Assembly: GCF_016890225.1 (NCBI RefSeq)
Contig: NZ_JAFELM010000030.1
Coordinates: 152,162 to 216,161, forward strand
From: Bacillus suaedaesalsae
GTDB lineage: Bacteria > Bacillota > Bacilli > Bacillales > SA4
Direction: 5' to 3'
DNA length: 64,000 nt
The position numbers were made by a program, and so were the translations under genes. Shown piece after piece: positions 34,591 through 46,266 of the stretch. How positions within the stretch are numbered: position 1 is the first letter of the stretch; every line of letters begins with the position of its first letter. Under the pieces are notes generated by a model. That model ran no database searches. It had not been told where the DNA came from and was given only the letters and a program-made list of their open reading frames with translations.

Positions 34591-35607
34591 TTAATCGCGC
34601 ATCTTCGGATCAAGTGCATCACGTAATCCATCTGCTAATAAGTTAAAGCCGATCATTAAGATACTCATAACTACTGCTGGGAAGATCATCATGTGTGGGA
34701 AAATTTGTAATGATCTATACCCATCCTCAATCATAACCCCTAATGAAGCATTTGGTGCTTGAAGTCCTAATCCGATAAAGCTTAGGAAAGCTTCAAAGAA
34801 TATTGCACTTGGAATAGAGAACATCGCATTGATGATAACAATTCCTAAAACGTTAGGAATTAGATGCTTCATGATAATTTTACTATCAGGTGCACCTAAC
34901 GTTCTCGAAGCAAGTACGAATTCTTGGTTTTTCAACTTCAATACTTGACCACGAACAATACGGGCCATTCCCGTCCAACCTGTAATGGTTAAAGCGATAA
35001 TAATCGATGTTAAACCAGCTTCTAATACTAGAATCATAAGGATTACAACAACTAAGTTTGGAATCCCAATTAAAATCTCGATAAAACGCATCATATAGTT
35101 ATCGACGCGACCACCGTAGTAGGCTGAAATTCCGCCGTATGCAACACCAATAACCATATCAATAATTGCAGCAGCAAATGCGATGAAAAGGGAGATTTGA
35201 GTACCTTCCCATGTACGAGTCCAGATATCACGGCCTAGTCCATCAGTCCCAAAATAATAATATTCTCCTTCTTTGCCTTTAGCAGCATACACGTCATTGC
35301 CATTTGAATCCTTACCGTCAAGACTTAGCCAACCGATATTTTCCAATACAGGAACTTTTGGAGGCATTTTGGCTCTTGACAAATCTTGATCATCAATACC
35401 GTACCCAGTCATTAATGGTCCAATAAAAGCCATTGCTATAACAATGATGACCATTACTAAACCAAACAAAGCAGCTTTATTTTTACGAAGTCTAAGCCAA
35501 GCATCTTGCCAATAAGTTAAACTCGGCTTTTCGATTCTTTCACTTTTATTTAAATCAATTTGGGCTGGTTGAAAAAGTTCTTTTGATATGTTTTGTTCTG
35601 TGTTCAT
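34591..35607 (-). CDS. oppC: oligopeptide ABC transporter permease OppC
   Basis: Inner-membrane permease of the Opp importer. 338 aa with an N-terminal cytosolic segment and about six membrane helices. The permease EAA loop with conserved Gly is VLASRTLGAPDSKIIMKHLIPN (only partly quoted; near residue 230). A long external loop lies after the first helix (DGKDSNGNDVYAAKG). Its ATG abuts the oppB stop codon, consistent with tight operon packing. Confidence 0.94.
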   Translation of the reverse strand: MNTEQNISKELFQPAQIDLNKSERIEKPSLTYWQDAWLRLRKNKAALFGLVMVIIVIAMAFIGPLMTGYGIDDQDLSRAKMPPKVPVLENIGWLSLDGKDSNGNDVYAAKGKEGEYYYFGTDGLGRDIWTRTWEGTQISLFIAFAAAIIDMVIGVAYGGISAYYGGRVDNYMMRFIEILIGIPNLVVVILMILVLEAGLTSIIIALTITGWTGMARIVRGQVLKLKNQEFVLASRTLGAPDSKIIMKHLIPNVLGIVIINAMFSIPSAIFFEAFLSFIGLGLQAPNASLGVMIEDGYRSLQIFPHMMIFPAVVMSILMIGFNLLADGLRDALDPKMRD

Positions 35608-36536
35608 TACCCTTTACCTCCAGCTAAGCGAATACGTGGATCAACAATTCCATATAACACGTCTACAACAAAAATGATAAAGATAAATAATGCAGCGAAG
35701 AATATAGTAGTACCCATAATCATTGGATAATCGTTTGTTGTAATAGAACGAACAAATTGTTCACCAAGACCTGGAATAGAGAAGATTTTCTCAATTACTA
35801 GCGTCCCAGTCATTAAGCCAACTGCCATCGGACCAATAACTGTAATTAATGGAATTAATGAGTTACGTAATGCATGTTTGAATACGATTGTTGATTTTCT
35901 CATCCCTTTTGCTCTTGCCATTAAGATGTAATCTGAATGTAATACTTCAATCATTTCTGTTCTAATAAAACGAGCGGCAGTTGCCATTGGGAAAATCAAT
36001 AATGCAATAGTTGGAAGAACAGTATACTTTGGACCCTCCCAGAAAGCAACTGGGAACCATCTAAGTTCTACACCAAGTACATATTGCAATAATCCAGCAA
36101 AAATAAACGACGGAATCGCAATACCAAATATAGCTACTAAAGTTGATATATAATCAGCCCAAGTGTTTTGATATAATGCTGAAACGATTCCTAATAAAAT
36201 CCCTAAAATTGTACCGATTACCATCGCTTGGAAACCTAAATAAGCAGAAGGACCGATACGATCTAGAATTAAATCTGTTACACCACGATTATCAAATTGG
36301 AATGATACCCCTAGATCTCCCTTTAGAAGGTTACCTACGTATTTTACGTATTGGACAGGCACTGGATCATCTAGTCCATACTTCTCTAAAATAACTGCTC
36401 TTTGTTCAGCAGTAAGCTTAGCTTCGTTGGAAAAAGGTGTACCCGGCATGAGCTTCATTAAGAAGAATGTTGCAGAGGCAATAATAAATAAAGTGATAAG
36501 CATGTAGACAATACGTTGAAGTAAGTATTTTGTCAT
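35607..36536 (-). CDS. oppB: oligopeptide ABC transporter permease OppB
   Basis: Second Opp permease, 309 aa, about six membrane helices. The N-terminal TKYLLQRIVYMLITLFIIAS helix is followed by LMPGTPFSNEAKLT; the EAA-type loop is ILMARAKGMRKSTIVFKHAL near residue 195. ATG 36536 is set by AGGAGGTGCGCAAC; the upstream in-frame start at 36545 would overlap that site. Confidence 0.94.
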   Translation of the reverse strand: MTKYLLQRIVYMLITLFIIASATFFLMKLMPGTPFSNEAKLTAEQRAVILEKYGLDDPVPVQYVKYVGNLLKGDLGVSFQFDNRGVTDLILDRIGPSAYLGFQAMVIGTILGILLGIVSALYQNTWADYISTLVAIFGIAIPSFIFAGLLQYVLGVELRWFPVAFWEGPKYTVLPTIALLIFPMATAARFIRTEMIEVLHSDYILMARAKGMRKSTIVFKHALRNSLIPLITVIGPMAVGLMTGTLVIEKIFSIPGLGEQFVRSITTNDYPMIMGTTIFFAALFIFIIFVVDVLYGIVDPRIRLAGGKG

Positions 36537-36628
36537 GTTGCGCACCTCCTAAAAAAATAAATGACTAATAAAACAAATTAACAATTATAAATATTCACCA
36601 ATATTCGACAATTCTCATACAAGGGAAA

Positions 36629-36660
36629 AGAGAGTATGTCTTTTTATAACATACTCTCTT
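36629..36660 (-). terminator. attenuator-like hairpin between oppA and oppB
   Basis: AAGAGAGTATG and CATACTCTCTT (11-bp stem, 10-nt loop), followed on the minus strand by TTTCCC rather than a full T run. Likely protects oppA mRNA or partly stops transcription, giving more binding protein than permease. Confidence 0.6.
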
Positions 36661-36686
36661 ATATCCTTTTAGTTAGTTAAAGCTTA

Positions 36687-38369
36687 TTATTTCGCTTTAC
36701 CTTCGATATAAGCCCACTTGTAGCTGTAGTCAGGTCCAAATGAGTTTACATATACGTTCTTAACGTATGGTTGCCATAATTGTGCACTACCACGTTGGTA
36801 AAGTGGAACTAGTGCAGCATCTTCTTCAAGAAGGATGCGCTCTGCTTCTTGTAGAGCTTCGAAACGTTTAACTGGCTCACCAGCTAAAGTAGTCTTAGCA
36901 TCGTTTACAAGCTTATCATACTCAGGGTTTGAGTAAGCCATCTTGTTGTGACCACCGTCAGTTAACCATAAATCAGAGAATGTCATAGCATCTTGATAGT
37001 CAGGACCCCAACCAGCATTTTGAATGTCATAGTCCATTGCATCATCAAGCTCTAAACGTTGCTTGAATGGTACTTGTTGTAGTTCAACAGTTAAACCAGG
37101 TAGAGTAGTTTCTAATTGGTTTTTGATGTACTCGTCAATCTTTTTAGCTGTTTCAGTATCACCAGTTAAGTAACCGATTGATAACGCATCTTTCCCAAGA
37201 GTCTCTAGACCCTTCTTCCAGTGTTCAGCAGCTTTTTCTTTGTCAGTCTTGTTGAAGTCACCGTACTTAGCACGGAAGTCTTCACCAGTTTCTGGGTGTG
37301 TAACGAATTCAGCTGGTACTGCATAGTAAGCAGCCTTAGAACCGTTGTTTAGGATTACATCAGCTAATCCTTCTTTATCAATCGCAAGGTTTAATGCCTT
37401 ACGGATATCTAGGTTAGCAAGAGCTTCGTTCTTTTGGTTAAGCTTTAGGTAGAACAGTGTTGGTTCACCATATGTTCTGTAGTTTGGATCAGCAGAATAC
37501 TTATCAACGTATTCAGCAGATAATCCTACGCGGTCGATTTGACCAGTTTCATATAAGCTTACAGCAGTTGCAGGGTCTTTAACAACTTTAACATTGATTG
37601 TATCAAGTTTTACAGTATCTTTATCCCAATACTTTTCATTCTTAGTGTAAACCCAACCTTCTTCATGCTTCCACTCAGTTAATGTGAATGGTCCGTTGTA
37701 GATTAAGTTTTCAACTTCAAGTCCGTAGTTTTCACCTTGAGCAGTACGGAACTCTTCGTTTTGTGGTAAGAATGTAGCAAATGTTGTTAATGATAAGAAG
37801 TAAGGTGTTGGTCTTTCAAGAGTTACTACTAAAGTCTTATCGTCTTCAGCAACTACACCTAATTGATTTAAGTCAGTGATTTCACCAGCGTTGATTTTGT
37901 TAGCGTTCTTAATGTCACCCATAATGAATGCATATTGTGAAGCACTAGCAGGATCAACAGCTTTTTGCCAAGCGTATACGAAATCCTTAGCAGTTACAGG
38001 AGTGTCGTTTGACCATACTGCATCACGAAGTTTGAACGTGTAAACTAATCCATCTTCACTTACAGTGTGGCTTTCAGCGATACCTTCAACTGGTTGGCCG
38101 TTTTCACCAAGTCTGTAAAGTCCTTCGAATACTTCAGACATTACTTGGAAAGCAACAGCATCCGTACCTTGGATTGAATCCATAGTTGGAATTTCAGCTG
38201 AATCAATAATGTTTAAAACTTGCTCTTCTTGTGTAACTTCAGGATCTTTCTTTGTGTCATCTCCTGCACCTTGATCAGCAGGTTTCTTATCTCCGCCACC
38301 ACATGCAGCTAAGAATAAGCTTAGTACCATTGATAGTACTAGTAGCATCATCCATTTTGACTTTCTCAT
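36687..38369 (-). CDS. oppA: oligopeptide-binding lipoprotein OppA
   Basis: Extracellular peptide receptor of the Opp importer. 560 aa. Signal peptide with lipobox LFLAACGGG (lipidated Cys near residue 23), an acidic linker, then the SBP_bac_5 domain (VYTFKLRDAVWSNDTPVTAK near residue 110; RKALNLAIDKEGLAD near 320). First gene of oppABCDF. ATG 38369 follows GGGGAGGTTACCTATCC. A TATAAT -10 is at 38428-38433 (minus strand) and a loose CodY-like sequence AATAGTTAGAAAACT overlaps the promoter. Confidence 0.95.
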   Translation of the reverse strand: MRKSKWMMLLVLSMVLSLFLAACGGGDKKPADQGAGDDTKKDPEVTQEEQVLNIIDSAEIPTMDSIQGTDAVAFQVMSEVFEGLYRLGENGQPVEGIAESHTVSEDGLVYTFKLRDAVWSNDTPVTAKDFVYAWQKAVDPASASQYAFIMGDIKNANKINAGEITDLNQLGVVAEDDKTLVVTLERPTPYFLSLTTFATFLPQNEEFRTAQGENYGLEVENLIYNGPFTLTEWKHEEGWVYTKNEKYWDKDTVKLDTINVKVVKDPATAVSLYETGQIDRVGLSAEYVDKYSADPNYRTYGEPTLFYLKLNQKNEALANLDIRKALNLAIDKEGLADVILNNGSKAAYYAVPAEFVTHPETGEDFRAKYGDFNKTDKEKAAEHWKKGLETLGKDALSIGYLTGDTETAKKIDEYIKNQLETTLPGLTVELQQVPFKQRLELDDAMDYDIQNAGWGPDYQDAMTFSDLWLTDGGHNKMAYSNPEYDKLVNDAKTTLAGEPVKRFEALQEAERILLEEDAALVPLYQRGSAQLWQPYVKNVYVNSFGPDYSYKWAYIEGKAK

Positions 38370-38708
38370 GGATAGGTAACCTCCCCTAAATTTAAATTTC
38401 TTTTGAAGATTTTCATCTACAATTCGTATTATACAAGTTTTCTAACTATTTTGTATATATGTTTTTTTACACTTTTAACAAAAAACCCTATTTAATTACG
38501 TTTGTGTTACAGAAAATAGTGCAAAAGTCCTAGTTTAAAAATTAAGAAACACACCGACTTTATATCCAAATATTGCTTATTTATGTTTAATTTTGTATAT
38601 TTATATCTATTTCTTTTCATAGTTGCTTGATTTCCACAGTTTCTATATCATTAATTATGGATGGTTTATGCAACTATTATTCTTTTCTTATATAAATAGG
38701 AGGATTTT
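38370..38708. promoter_or_regulatory. opp promoter region (339-nt gap)
   Basis: On the minus strand TATAAT (38433-38428) lies about 60 nt before oppA, with no good -35. AATAGTTAGAAAACT immediately upstream matches 11 of 15 positions of the CodY box; that is suggestive only. The rest of the gap is AT-rich without open frames. Confidence 0.45.
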
Positions 38709-39086
38709 ATGCGAGATTTCTCGATTACAAAACAAATAGCTATAATTTCTTTACTACTATTAATAATATCTTTCATCATCCCTTTTTTTACAGATGCTGG
38801 TTTCACACTTGTTTCTATAATTAATAGTATGTTTATTGTAGGGATGATTGCTTTTCTTATCAGCTCCTTTCTTCTTATTTTAAAGGTCGGCTTTTTCGAT
38901 GCAATCACACATAGCTTCCGTACATTCTTTAAAACCTTTTCTAAGCAAGGGCAATTACTCGGTGATGATCTAGATCAGATGGCAATGCCTTCAGAGTATG
39001 AATACTCATTTGCCAAACCTTTAATCATAGCAAGCTTAATTATCATTGTTATTATGATAATATTTTTAGTTATTTATTACCTTTAG
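38709..39086 (+). CDS. DUF3899-type membrane protein
   Basis: 125 aa with three hydrophobic segments (about 9-28, 34-57 and 101-124) and a charged middle containing KTFSKQGQLLGDDLDQMAMP. Length, three-span layout and location next to trpS fit the DUF3899 proteins of Bacilli; function unknown. ATG 38709 follows AAATAGGAGGATTTT. Confidence 0.65.
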   Translation: MRDFSITKQIAIISLLLLIISFIIPFFTDAGFTLVSIINSMFIVGMIAFLISSFLLILKVGFFDAITHSFRTFFKTFSKQGQLLGDDLDQMAMPSEYEYSFAKPLIIASLIIIVIMIIFLVIYYL

Positions 39087-39089
39087 TAT

Positions 39090-39118
39090 TGAAAATGATA
39101 TTTTCATCCTTTATAATA
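39090..39118 (+). promoter_or_regulatory. sigma-A promoter of T-box-trpS
   Basis: TTGAAA (39090-39095), a 17-nt spacer, TATAAT (39113-39118), just ahead of the T-box leader. Confidence 0.75.
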
Positions 39119-39129
39119 AGTAAAAATTT

Positions 39130-40416
<1,287 letters not shown>

Positions 40417-40505
40417 TACCTTTCGATACTCAACTCTAATTGTCAAACTCAAAACCCATTCTGGTTAAATTTCGAAGAAGATATAATTACAATAAATAGA
40501 CTGTA

Positions 40506-40536
40506 GACACTCAAAATTTTATGAGTGTCTTTTTTG
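40506..40536 (+). terminator. terminator of trpS
   Basis: GACACTCA (40506-40513) and TGAGTGTC (40522-40529), then TTTTTTG. Confidence 0.85.
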
Positions 40537-40668
40537 TTTAAGTAATGATTAATAATGGATAAATAATCCATATATAAATTTTTTAAACATTAAGACATAT
40601 AGGTCTTTTTTCATGCTATAATGATTTTAATATTTTCAGAAATTTGTCGAAATTTAGGAGGCCTTTTC

Positions 40669-42819
40669 ATGAAAAAAGTGAAAATCAAACTATTTCCGCA
40701 GAAGAAAAAATTAAAGTTACCTTCTCGTGGAAGAAGAGCATTCAACATCAAGAATATTAAGGGTTTAAAAAATTTGCGTTTTAAGCCACAATTTCATGGA
40801 ATAAGTTTTAAGATGAATGCTGCATTTATCATTTCATTAGCAGCGTTTGGAATCATTCTTAGCGCAATCATCATTCCATTTATCATTTCAAACCTAAAGG
40901 ACTCCATCCAATCTCAATCTTTGTCTGTTGCAAATACACAAATGAAGACTTTAGAAAACTATATGGATACAACAGTCGAACAATTGCATTTAATGAGTGA
41001 TAATCTAGTAAATTTAGATGATAAGTCAATAAGTGATGGATATTCGAAGATGAGAGGATCTAACCCTCGTTTTCTAGATATTTATCATATCGGAGCTGAC
41101 GGTAAAGAAGTTATGAGAAAAGGTTTAACTACTGTTCTCTCAAATCGCTCAGATGATCCAGTTGTAAAGGCTCTGAAAGAAGAAGACTTCTATATTAGTC
41201 CCCTTCAAGTAAGACAAGAAAGTATGGGAAACAATTTTACGTTTGAAGTAGCAACCCCGGTTACCGATTTACTTAATCGACCGATCGGATACATTGGAAC
41301 ATATTTAGATACTTTTGCTATTTGGAAGCATGTAAGAGGAGAAAGTGATAATTCTTCTAACCAAAAAATGTATCTCGTTTCTAAAGATGGATTTGTAGTT
41401 GCTGCAGATGACCAAAAATGGCTAAAAAGTTTTGTGTCTCAAGGTAAAGTACAACCACTATCTAATCATGAAGGTGTTCAAGATTTAACTACTCGTTTAT
41501 CTAATGCTAATAAGAGTAAAGGATTAATCAATGGAGTTGGAACATTTAAAAACGAATTAGGGGAAGATCAAGTCACAGCATATTCTTATAATAAAGAATT
41601 AGGAGTAGCCATTTTCGTTGAAACTCCAGCTTCTGTTGCCTTTAGTTCTGTTTCATCACTTCAAACAATAATTTATGCACTTATTTTGGTTTCGATAATT
41701 GGTATTGCGATTTTCGGTTATCTTTTCTCAAGACGTATTGTTACACCGCTACAACAACTTATTGATGTTACTCAAGATGTGGCAAATGGTGATTTAACAA
41801 AGAGAATTACAATTAAGCGTAAAGATGAAATTGGTACACTTGCAACTTCTTTCGATCATATGATTGAAAATTTACAATCAATTGTTAAACGTACACAACA
41901 GGCTTCTCAACTCACTTTTACTACTTCAAATGATTTAAGAGAAGCAGCAAAAGAAGCAGCGGCATCTTCAGAGCAAATCACTGCAGCAATTGATGAAGTG
42001 GCAAAGGGTGCTGAACAACAAACGTCAATAAGCCAAGAGACTGATGAAAAGGTAACTGAGTTCTTAAAAGTAGCCATTCAACTTGAAGATCAAAGTGAAA
42101 CTGTAATTGATACAGCAAAGGATACACAACATAATATCTTCTCTAATCAAGAAATATTAGAAAAGTTAATAAGTGGAGTTCAAAGCTTAGCTGAAGCGAC
42201 ATCTGATTCTTCAAAAGAAGTAATTCGACTAGAGGAGCGTACGAAACAAATACGTAAAATAACAGTCCGATCTAATGAAATTGCTAGCCAAACAAATCTA
42301 CTCGCTCTTAACGCAAGTATTGAAGCAGCTCGTGCAGGAGAACATGGAAGAGGATTCTCAGTTGTTGCAGATGAAGTACGTAAATTAGCTGTTGAAAGTA
42401 ATAGTGCAACAGTTGAAATTGAGACAATCATCAAACAAATTTTAGAATCTATTGAAATTGTTAGTACAAAAATGACTGACAGTATTGAAAAAGCGAAAGA
42501 TGAAAGTAAATCAGCTGAGCTTGCTAAAAATGCATTATCAGAGATTGTACATTCAATGGACAAAGTGCTAGTATCTGTTAACTTTATGGCAGATTTACTT
42601 AGTCAGCAAAAAACATATATTCAAACGATCCAAGATCATTCACGAGAGGGCTTATCGTACGCATTACAAGCAAGTTCTTCTACACAAGAAGTAGCAGCTT
42701 CTTCGATTCAAGCTACTGGTAGTATGAATGGAGTTATTGAAAACATTGATTTATTACTTAATATGGCAAAAGATTTAAACGAATCTGTAAGTCAATTTAA
42801 AGTAATAACAGAAGAATAA
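40669..42819 (+). CDS. methyl-accepting chemotaxis protein with Cache-type sensor
   Basis: Transmembrane chemoreceptor, 716 aa. A strongly basic N-terminal tail of about 48 residues ([17 protein letters not shown]...) precedes TM1 (about 50-75); an extracellular double-Cache-like domain (about 76-335) follows, then TM2 (about 340-360, [20 protein letters not shown]), HAMP (about 362-415) and a signalling coiled coil with the hairpin tip [20 protein letters not shown] near residue 545. The signal is unknown. ATG 40669 follows TTAGGAGGCCTTTTC. The long Lys/Arg-rich cytosolic N-tail is unusual for the family. Confidence 0.92.
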   Translation: MKKVKIKLFPQKKKLKLPSRGRRAFNIKNIKGLKNLRFKPQFHGISFKMNAAFIISLAAFGIILSAIIIPFIISNLKDSIQSQSLSVANTQMKTLENYMDTTVEQLHLMSDNLVNLDDKSISDGYSKMRGSNPRFLDIYHIGADGKEVMRKGLTTVLSNRSDDPVVKALKEEDFYISPLQVRQESMGNNFTFEVATPVTDLLNRPIGYIGTYLDTFAIWKHVRGESDNSSNQKMYLVSKDGFVVAADDQKWLKSFVSQGKVQPLSNHEGVQDLTTRLSNANKSKGLINGVGTFKNELGEDQVTAYSYNKELGVAIFVETPASVAFSSVSSLQTIIYALILVSIIGIAIFGYLFSRRIVTPLQQLIDVTQDVANGDLTKRITIKRKDEIGTLATSFDHMIENLQSIVKRTQQASQLTFTTSNDLREAAKEAAASSEQITAAIDEVAKGAEQQTSISQETDEKVTEFLKVAIQLEDQSETVIDTAKDTQHNIFSNQEILEKLISGVQSLAEATSDSSKEVIRLEERTKQIRKITVRSNEIASQTNLLALNASIEAARAGEHGRGFSVVADEVRKLAVESNSATVEIETIIKQILESIEIVSTKMTDSIEKAKDESKSAELAKNALSEIVHSMDKVLVSVNFMADLLSQQKTYIQTIQDHSREGLSYALQASSSTQEVAASSIQATGSMNGVIENIDLLLNMAKDLNESVSQFKVITEE

Positions 42820-42826
42820 TGGAAAT

Positions 42827-42856
42827 GAGGGATGCAACATTTGCATCCCTCTTCCT
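42827..42856. terminator. bidirectional terminator between the chemoreceptor and yjbA
   Basis: GAGGGATGCAA (42827-42837), CAT loop, TTGCATCCCTC (42841-42851), followed by TTCCTTATT. Confidence 0.8.
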
Positions 42857-42874
42857 TATTATATGTATTTAATT

Positions 42875-43627
42875 TTAGTTCACTCTTGTTTCTTGTTCTA
42901 GTTCCCAAAGCTTCTCGAAAAAGGGTTGTCCTTTTATTAGATTCTCGCACAATTGTAGATGGCGTTCGCTCCAGCCATATTGCACTTCTTCTAACAAACT
43001 TCTCCACGCTACTTCGAATTCCATTTCTTGAATTTCTTTATATTTCGTAGGATCCCAATCTGTGAACCAATACCTGATTTCTGCTACATTTTTAGACATA
43101 TACAATTGGTCCAATACCATAAACAAAAGCTGTTTAAGTTGTCGTTCTTTTCTTGTTAATCCGCTCATTAAATGAGGAGACGGGGATAATATATGATACT
43201 CTTTCGCGTTCGTATCTTTAACCTTATTAAAATTGTATTGTGTTTCCTCTTGATCGGAGACCATATCATAGACTAATTGCTCTTGCCTTGGAATGAGTCT
43301 ACTTTTTCGAATTGGTATATTATATCCAATCGTATCAACGGCTAGTATACCTACACCGTCTGTGATAACAAAACAATAATCTAGCTGAATACGTTCATGA
43401 TTTTTACGTAAATATGCTTTTTGATATACATCATTCATTAATTGACCGGGCAAATCCATCAAATCATTCTCAATATAATGGAACAACGTTGTCTCAACTT
43501 TAATTAGTGGGACTTGGTCTAAAAGTTCAACCCGATCGTCTTTACGCCATTCGTGAAAGTGACAGACATTATATCCGTTTTCCTCACCTTCAAACCAGTT
43601 AACCCATACGTCATGCAGATACAACAT
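42875..43627 (-). CDS. yjbA: YjbA-type conserved protein (UPF0736)
   Basis: 250 aa, soluble, no catalytic motif known. Begins [20 protein letters not shown] and contains [20 protein letters not shown], typical of the UPF0736 family of Bacillaceae. In B. subtilis yjbA neighbours trpS, as here. ATG 43627 follows GAGGGGTACTAC. Function unknown. Confidence 0.88.
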   Translation of the reverse strand: MLYLHDVWVNWFEGEENGYNVCHFHEWRKDDRVELLDQVPLIKVETTLFHYIENDLMDLPGQLMNDVYQKAYLRKNHERIQLDYCFVITDGVGILAVDTIGYNIPIRKSRLIPRQEQLVYDMVSDQEETQYNFNKVKDTNAKEYHILSPSPHLMSGLTRKERQLKQLLFMVLDQLYMSKNVAEIRYWFTDWDPTKYKEIQEMEFEVAWRSLLEEVQYGWSERHLQLCENLIKGQPFFEKLWELEQETRVN

Positions 43628-43876
43628 GTAGTACCCCTCACTTTATATCTGTTTATTATCAAACAGTATGAGCAAATTCCCGTAAATTTATTCCAATCTC
43701 GGTAACTTCTTGCACATCTTTTTAAGAGAGAGGTGTTTTCGAATAGATTGTTATATTTTGAACAAGTCTAAAAAGACGTAATTATAAGGGTTTCGGCAAT
43801 ATTTTCGTCAAATCAAAAAAATAATGAAAATCAACAACGTTTTAGTAAATTGCTTAAGAGAAAGGTAAAATCATGA

Positions 43877-44086
43877 TTATCTTCCTGATGACGGGATATA
43901 AATACTAAGCCCGATAATTGAGACTCCTAGTGGAAATAGATAACACTCAACTCTCCTCGAAATGAAGTAAAGATAATCAATGAATCCATGACCTGTTGTA
44001 AGCAAATTTAAGTAAGCAATTGTAGAAATCCCACCAATTACAGCTACACCGAACCCTAATAAAAATAAAAATAAACGAAAGACCAT
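43877..44086 (-). CDS. small two-span membrane protein, unknown
   Basis: 69 aa from ATG 44086 (behind GGAGGCGAG): MVFRLFLFLLGFGVAVIGGI, STIAYLNLLTTGHGFIDYLY, FISRRVECYLFPLGVSIIGL, SIYIPSSGR. Two hydrophobic segments flank a polar middle. Unrecognised; the longer frame from 44122 overlaps the ribosome-binding site. Monocistronic between yjbA and the app operon. Confidence 0.6.
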   Translation of the reverse strand: MVFRLFLFLLGFGVAVIGGISTIAYLNLLTTGHGFIDYLYFISRRVECYLFPLGVSIIGLSIYIPSSGR

Positions 44087-44293
44087 CAAACACTCGCCTC
44101 CTAAACTAACAACCTTGTCCACTCCTTCTTTATATGTATGACAATAAGGAATAGTTATATGTACAAACCTGATAAAAGTTGAAAAAACTTGAAACTAAAA
44201 AGTAGCTCCATCTTAATTTCTTATTTATATAAATGGCCACTACAATCAACTCTTATTTCAAAATCAACATTTAACACTGTTATATAAATAAAA

Positions 44294-44326
44294 AAATCTA
44301 TCACATGTATGTGACAGATTTTTTTA
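44294..44326 (-). terminator. terminator of the app operon
   Basis: AAATCTaTCACAT (44294-44306) pairs with ATGTGAcAGATTT (44309-44321) with one mismatch; on the minus strand a run of T follows. Confidence 0.75.
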
Positions 44327-44333
44327 GTCATCA

Positions 44334-45254
44334 TTATCGACTTGATTTCGGGTTAAAGGCATCTTTTAATCCCTCACCAACGAAGTTAATCGAAAGGATT
44401 GTTAATGTAATAGCTGTTGCAGGTGGTAGCCAAATCCAAACCTTCTTACTTAATACGTCTGGACTCCGTGCCTCTTGTAGCATATTCCCCCACGTAGGTG
44501 TACTTGATGCAACGCCAAATCCTAAGAAACTTAAGCCTGTTTCAACTACAATCATAACAGCTAATGTAAGTGTAGCTTGAACGATAATTGTAGACATGAC
44601 GTTAGGTAATAAATGTTTCGAAATAACTTTAAATGGTGAACAACCAATCGAAATGGCACTAAGTGTATATTCATTTTCTTTTTCAGCTAAAATTTTACTT
44701 CTAACTAGACGAGCTAAGCCTCCCCACGATAGGAGACTAATAACAACGATTAACGTTACTAATCCTGATCCTTTAAAGATCGAGCTTAGCACGATAACAA
44801 AGATTAGGAATGGAAAAGTTAAAATGAAATCTGTAAATCTCATTAAAATATTATCCACCACTCCACCAAAGAATCCTGCTGTTGCTCCGATAACTGTTCC
44901 GATAACTGTAATACAAACTGTAATCGTAAACGCTAGCATTAAAGAAACTTGCCCTCCATATAAAAGGCGTGCAAATATGTCTCTTCCTGCTTTATCTGTC
45001 CCGAAGATAAAATCAGAACTTGGTTCCTTTGCCATCTGTGACAGATTCACCTTAATCGTTTCTTCATATGGAATTGTAATAAATGAGGCAAAGGTTGTAA
45101 TGAGTGTTATAAAGATAAGGAATATTAACCCTAGCATTGCGGGTATATTTCTCACAAACTTCTTCCTAGCTATTCTCCATGGAGACTGTCCGCGTGTTAC
45201 AGTCTTCTTATTGCCGAGCACAACAGTCGTTTCATTTTGAGTAACTGGTTCCAT
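44334..45254 (-). CDS. appC: App oligopeptide ABC transporter permease AppC
   Basis: Last gene of appDFABC. 306 aa with about six membrane helices; N-terminal cytosolic stretch (KKTVTRGQSPWRIARKKFVR), a LSAISIGCSPFKVISKHLLP EAA loop near residue 205, and ETGLSFLGFGV near 245. The App importer is a second oligopeptide system paralogous to Opp. ATG 45254 follows AGAGGTGAAACC. Ten nt separate it from appB. Confidence 0.92.
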   Translation of the reverse strand: MEPVTQNETTVVLGNKKTVTRGQSPWRIARKKFVRNIPAMLGLIFLIFITLITTFASFITIPYEETIKVNLSQMAKEPSSDFIFGTDKAGRDIFARLLYGGQVSLMLAFTITVCITVIGTVIGATAGFFGGVVDNILMRFTDFILTFPFLIFVIVLSSIFKGSGLVTLIVVISLLSWGGLARLVRSKILAEKENEYTLSAISIGCSPFKVISKHLLPNVMSTIIVQATLTLAVMIVVETGLSFLGFGVASSTPTWGNMLQEARSPDVLSKKVWIWLPPATAITLTILSINFVGEGLKDAFNPKSSR

Positions 45255-45264
45255 GGTTTCACCT

Positions 45265-46230
45265 CTATTCTAATCTAATACGTGGATCAACTATACCTAA
45301 TAGAATATCCGCAAGTAAATTTCCAATCAAAGTGAATACTGTGAGCATTAAGGTAATAGCCAGAACGACTGAATAATCACGAGCACTGATGGATTCTACG
45401 AATAGATATCCAATTCCAGGGTATGTGAAAATCGTCTCTGTAATAACAGCTCCACCTACTAAACTAGCGAAGTCAAACCCAATAAGTGTAACAATTGGGA
45501 TTAATGAATTGCGTAAAATATGTCTGTTGTAAATGGTTGATTCCTTAGTACCTTTGGCTCTTGCTGTTCGCACATAATCTTTTCTTGCACTTTCAATCAT
45601 ATCGTTTCGCAAAAATTGTGTGTAACTAGCAGTGGCAAAAGCACCTAGGACGGCAGCTGGTAAGATCGAATGCTTTAGCTTACTTAAATAATATTCAAGC
45701 GTACCTGGTTCAACTCCAATACCAATACTTCCTGTAGCTGGAACCCAGTTAAGTTGAAATGAAAATAAATAGATTGCTACTAACGCAGCCACAAAGCTTG
45801 GAATTGCTAATCCTAAATAGTTATAAAAAGAAATTGCATAATCACCTAAGCTATATGGACGTCGCCCTGCATAACGCCCCATGAAAAAGGCTAATACGTA
45901 CGTTATTAATAAGGCAAATATAGCTAAGAATATTGTGTTCGGAAGTCTCGAGCCAATTAGCTCCATTACAGGTAACTTGTGATTAAATGAATCTCCAAAA
46001 TCTCCTTGTAGAACCCCTCCAATCCACCTTATATACTGCTCATGAATTGGATCATTCCATCCCATCTTTTCACGCATCTCATTGATATACTCAGGGCTTG
46101 AATTTAAAGGATCTACTTTACCAGTAAGTGCATCCCCTGGCATTAGCTTTGCCAGGGTAAAGCACACTACTGAGATAAGGAAAAGTAATGGAATCATTCC
46201 TAGTAATCTACGAAGAGTGTAAACTAGCAT
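45265..46230 (-). CDS. appB: App oligopeptide ABC transporter permease AppB
   Basis: 321 aa permease with about six helices. MLVYTLRRLLGMIPLLFLIS and LMPGDALTGKVDPLNSSPEY are typical of OppB-type proteins; EAA loop TARAKGTKESTIYNRHILRN near residue 200; terminal GIVDPRIRLE. Paralogue of OppB at 35607-36536. ATG 46230 after AAGGGGAAATCATA. Confidence 0.93.
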   Translation of the reverse strand: MLVYTLRRLLGMIPLLFLISVVCFTLAKLMPGDALTGKVDPLNSSPEYINEMREKMGWNDPIHEQYIRWIGGVLQGDFGDSFNHKLPVMELIGSRLPNTIFLAIFALLITYVLAFFMGRYAGRRPYSLGDYAISFYNYLGLAIPSFVAALVAIYLFSFQLNWVPATGSIGIGVEPGTLEYYLSKLKHSILPAAVLGAFATASYTQFLRNDMIESARKDYVRTARAKGTKESTIYNRHILRNSLIPIVTLIGFDFASLVGGAVITETIFTYPGIGYLFVESISARDYSVVLAITLMLTVFTLIGNLLADILLGIVDPRIRLE

Positions 46231-46266
46231 TATGATTTCCCCTTATCTGTTGTATTGTAATCGTGA

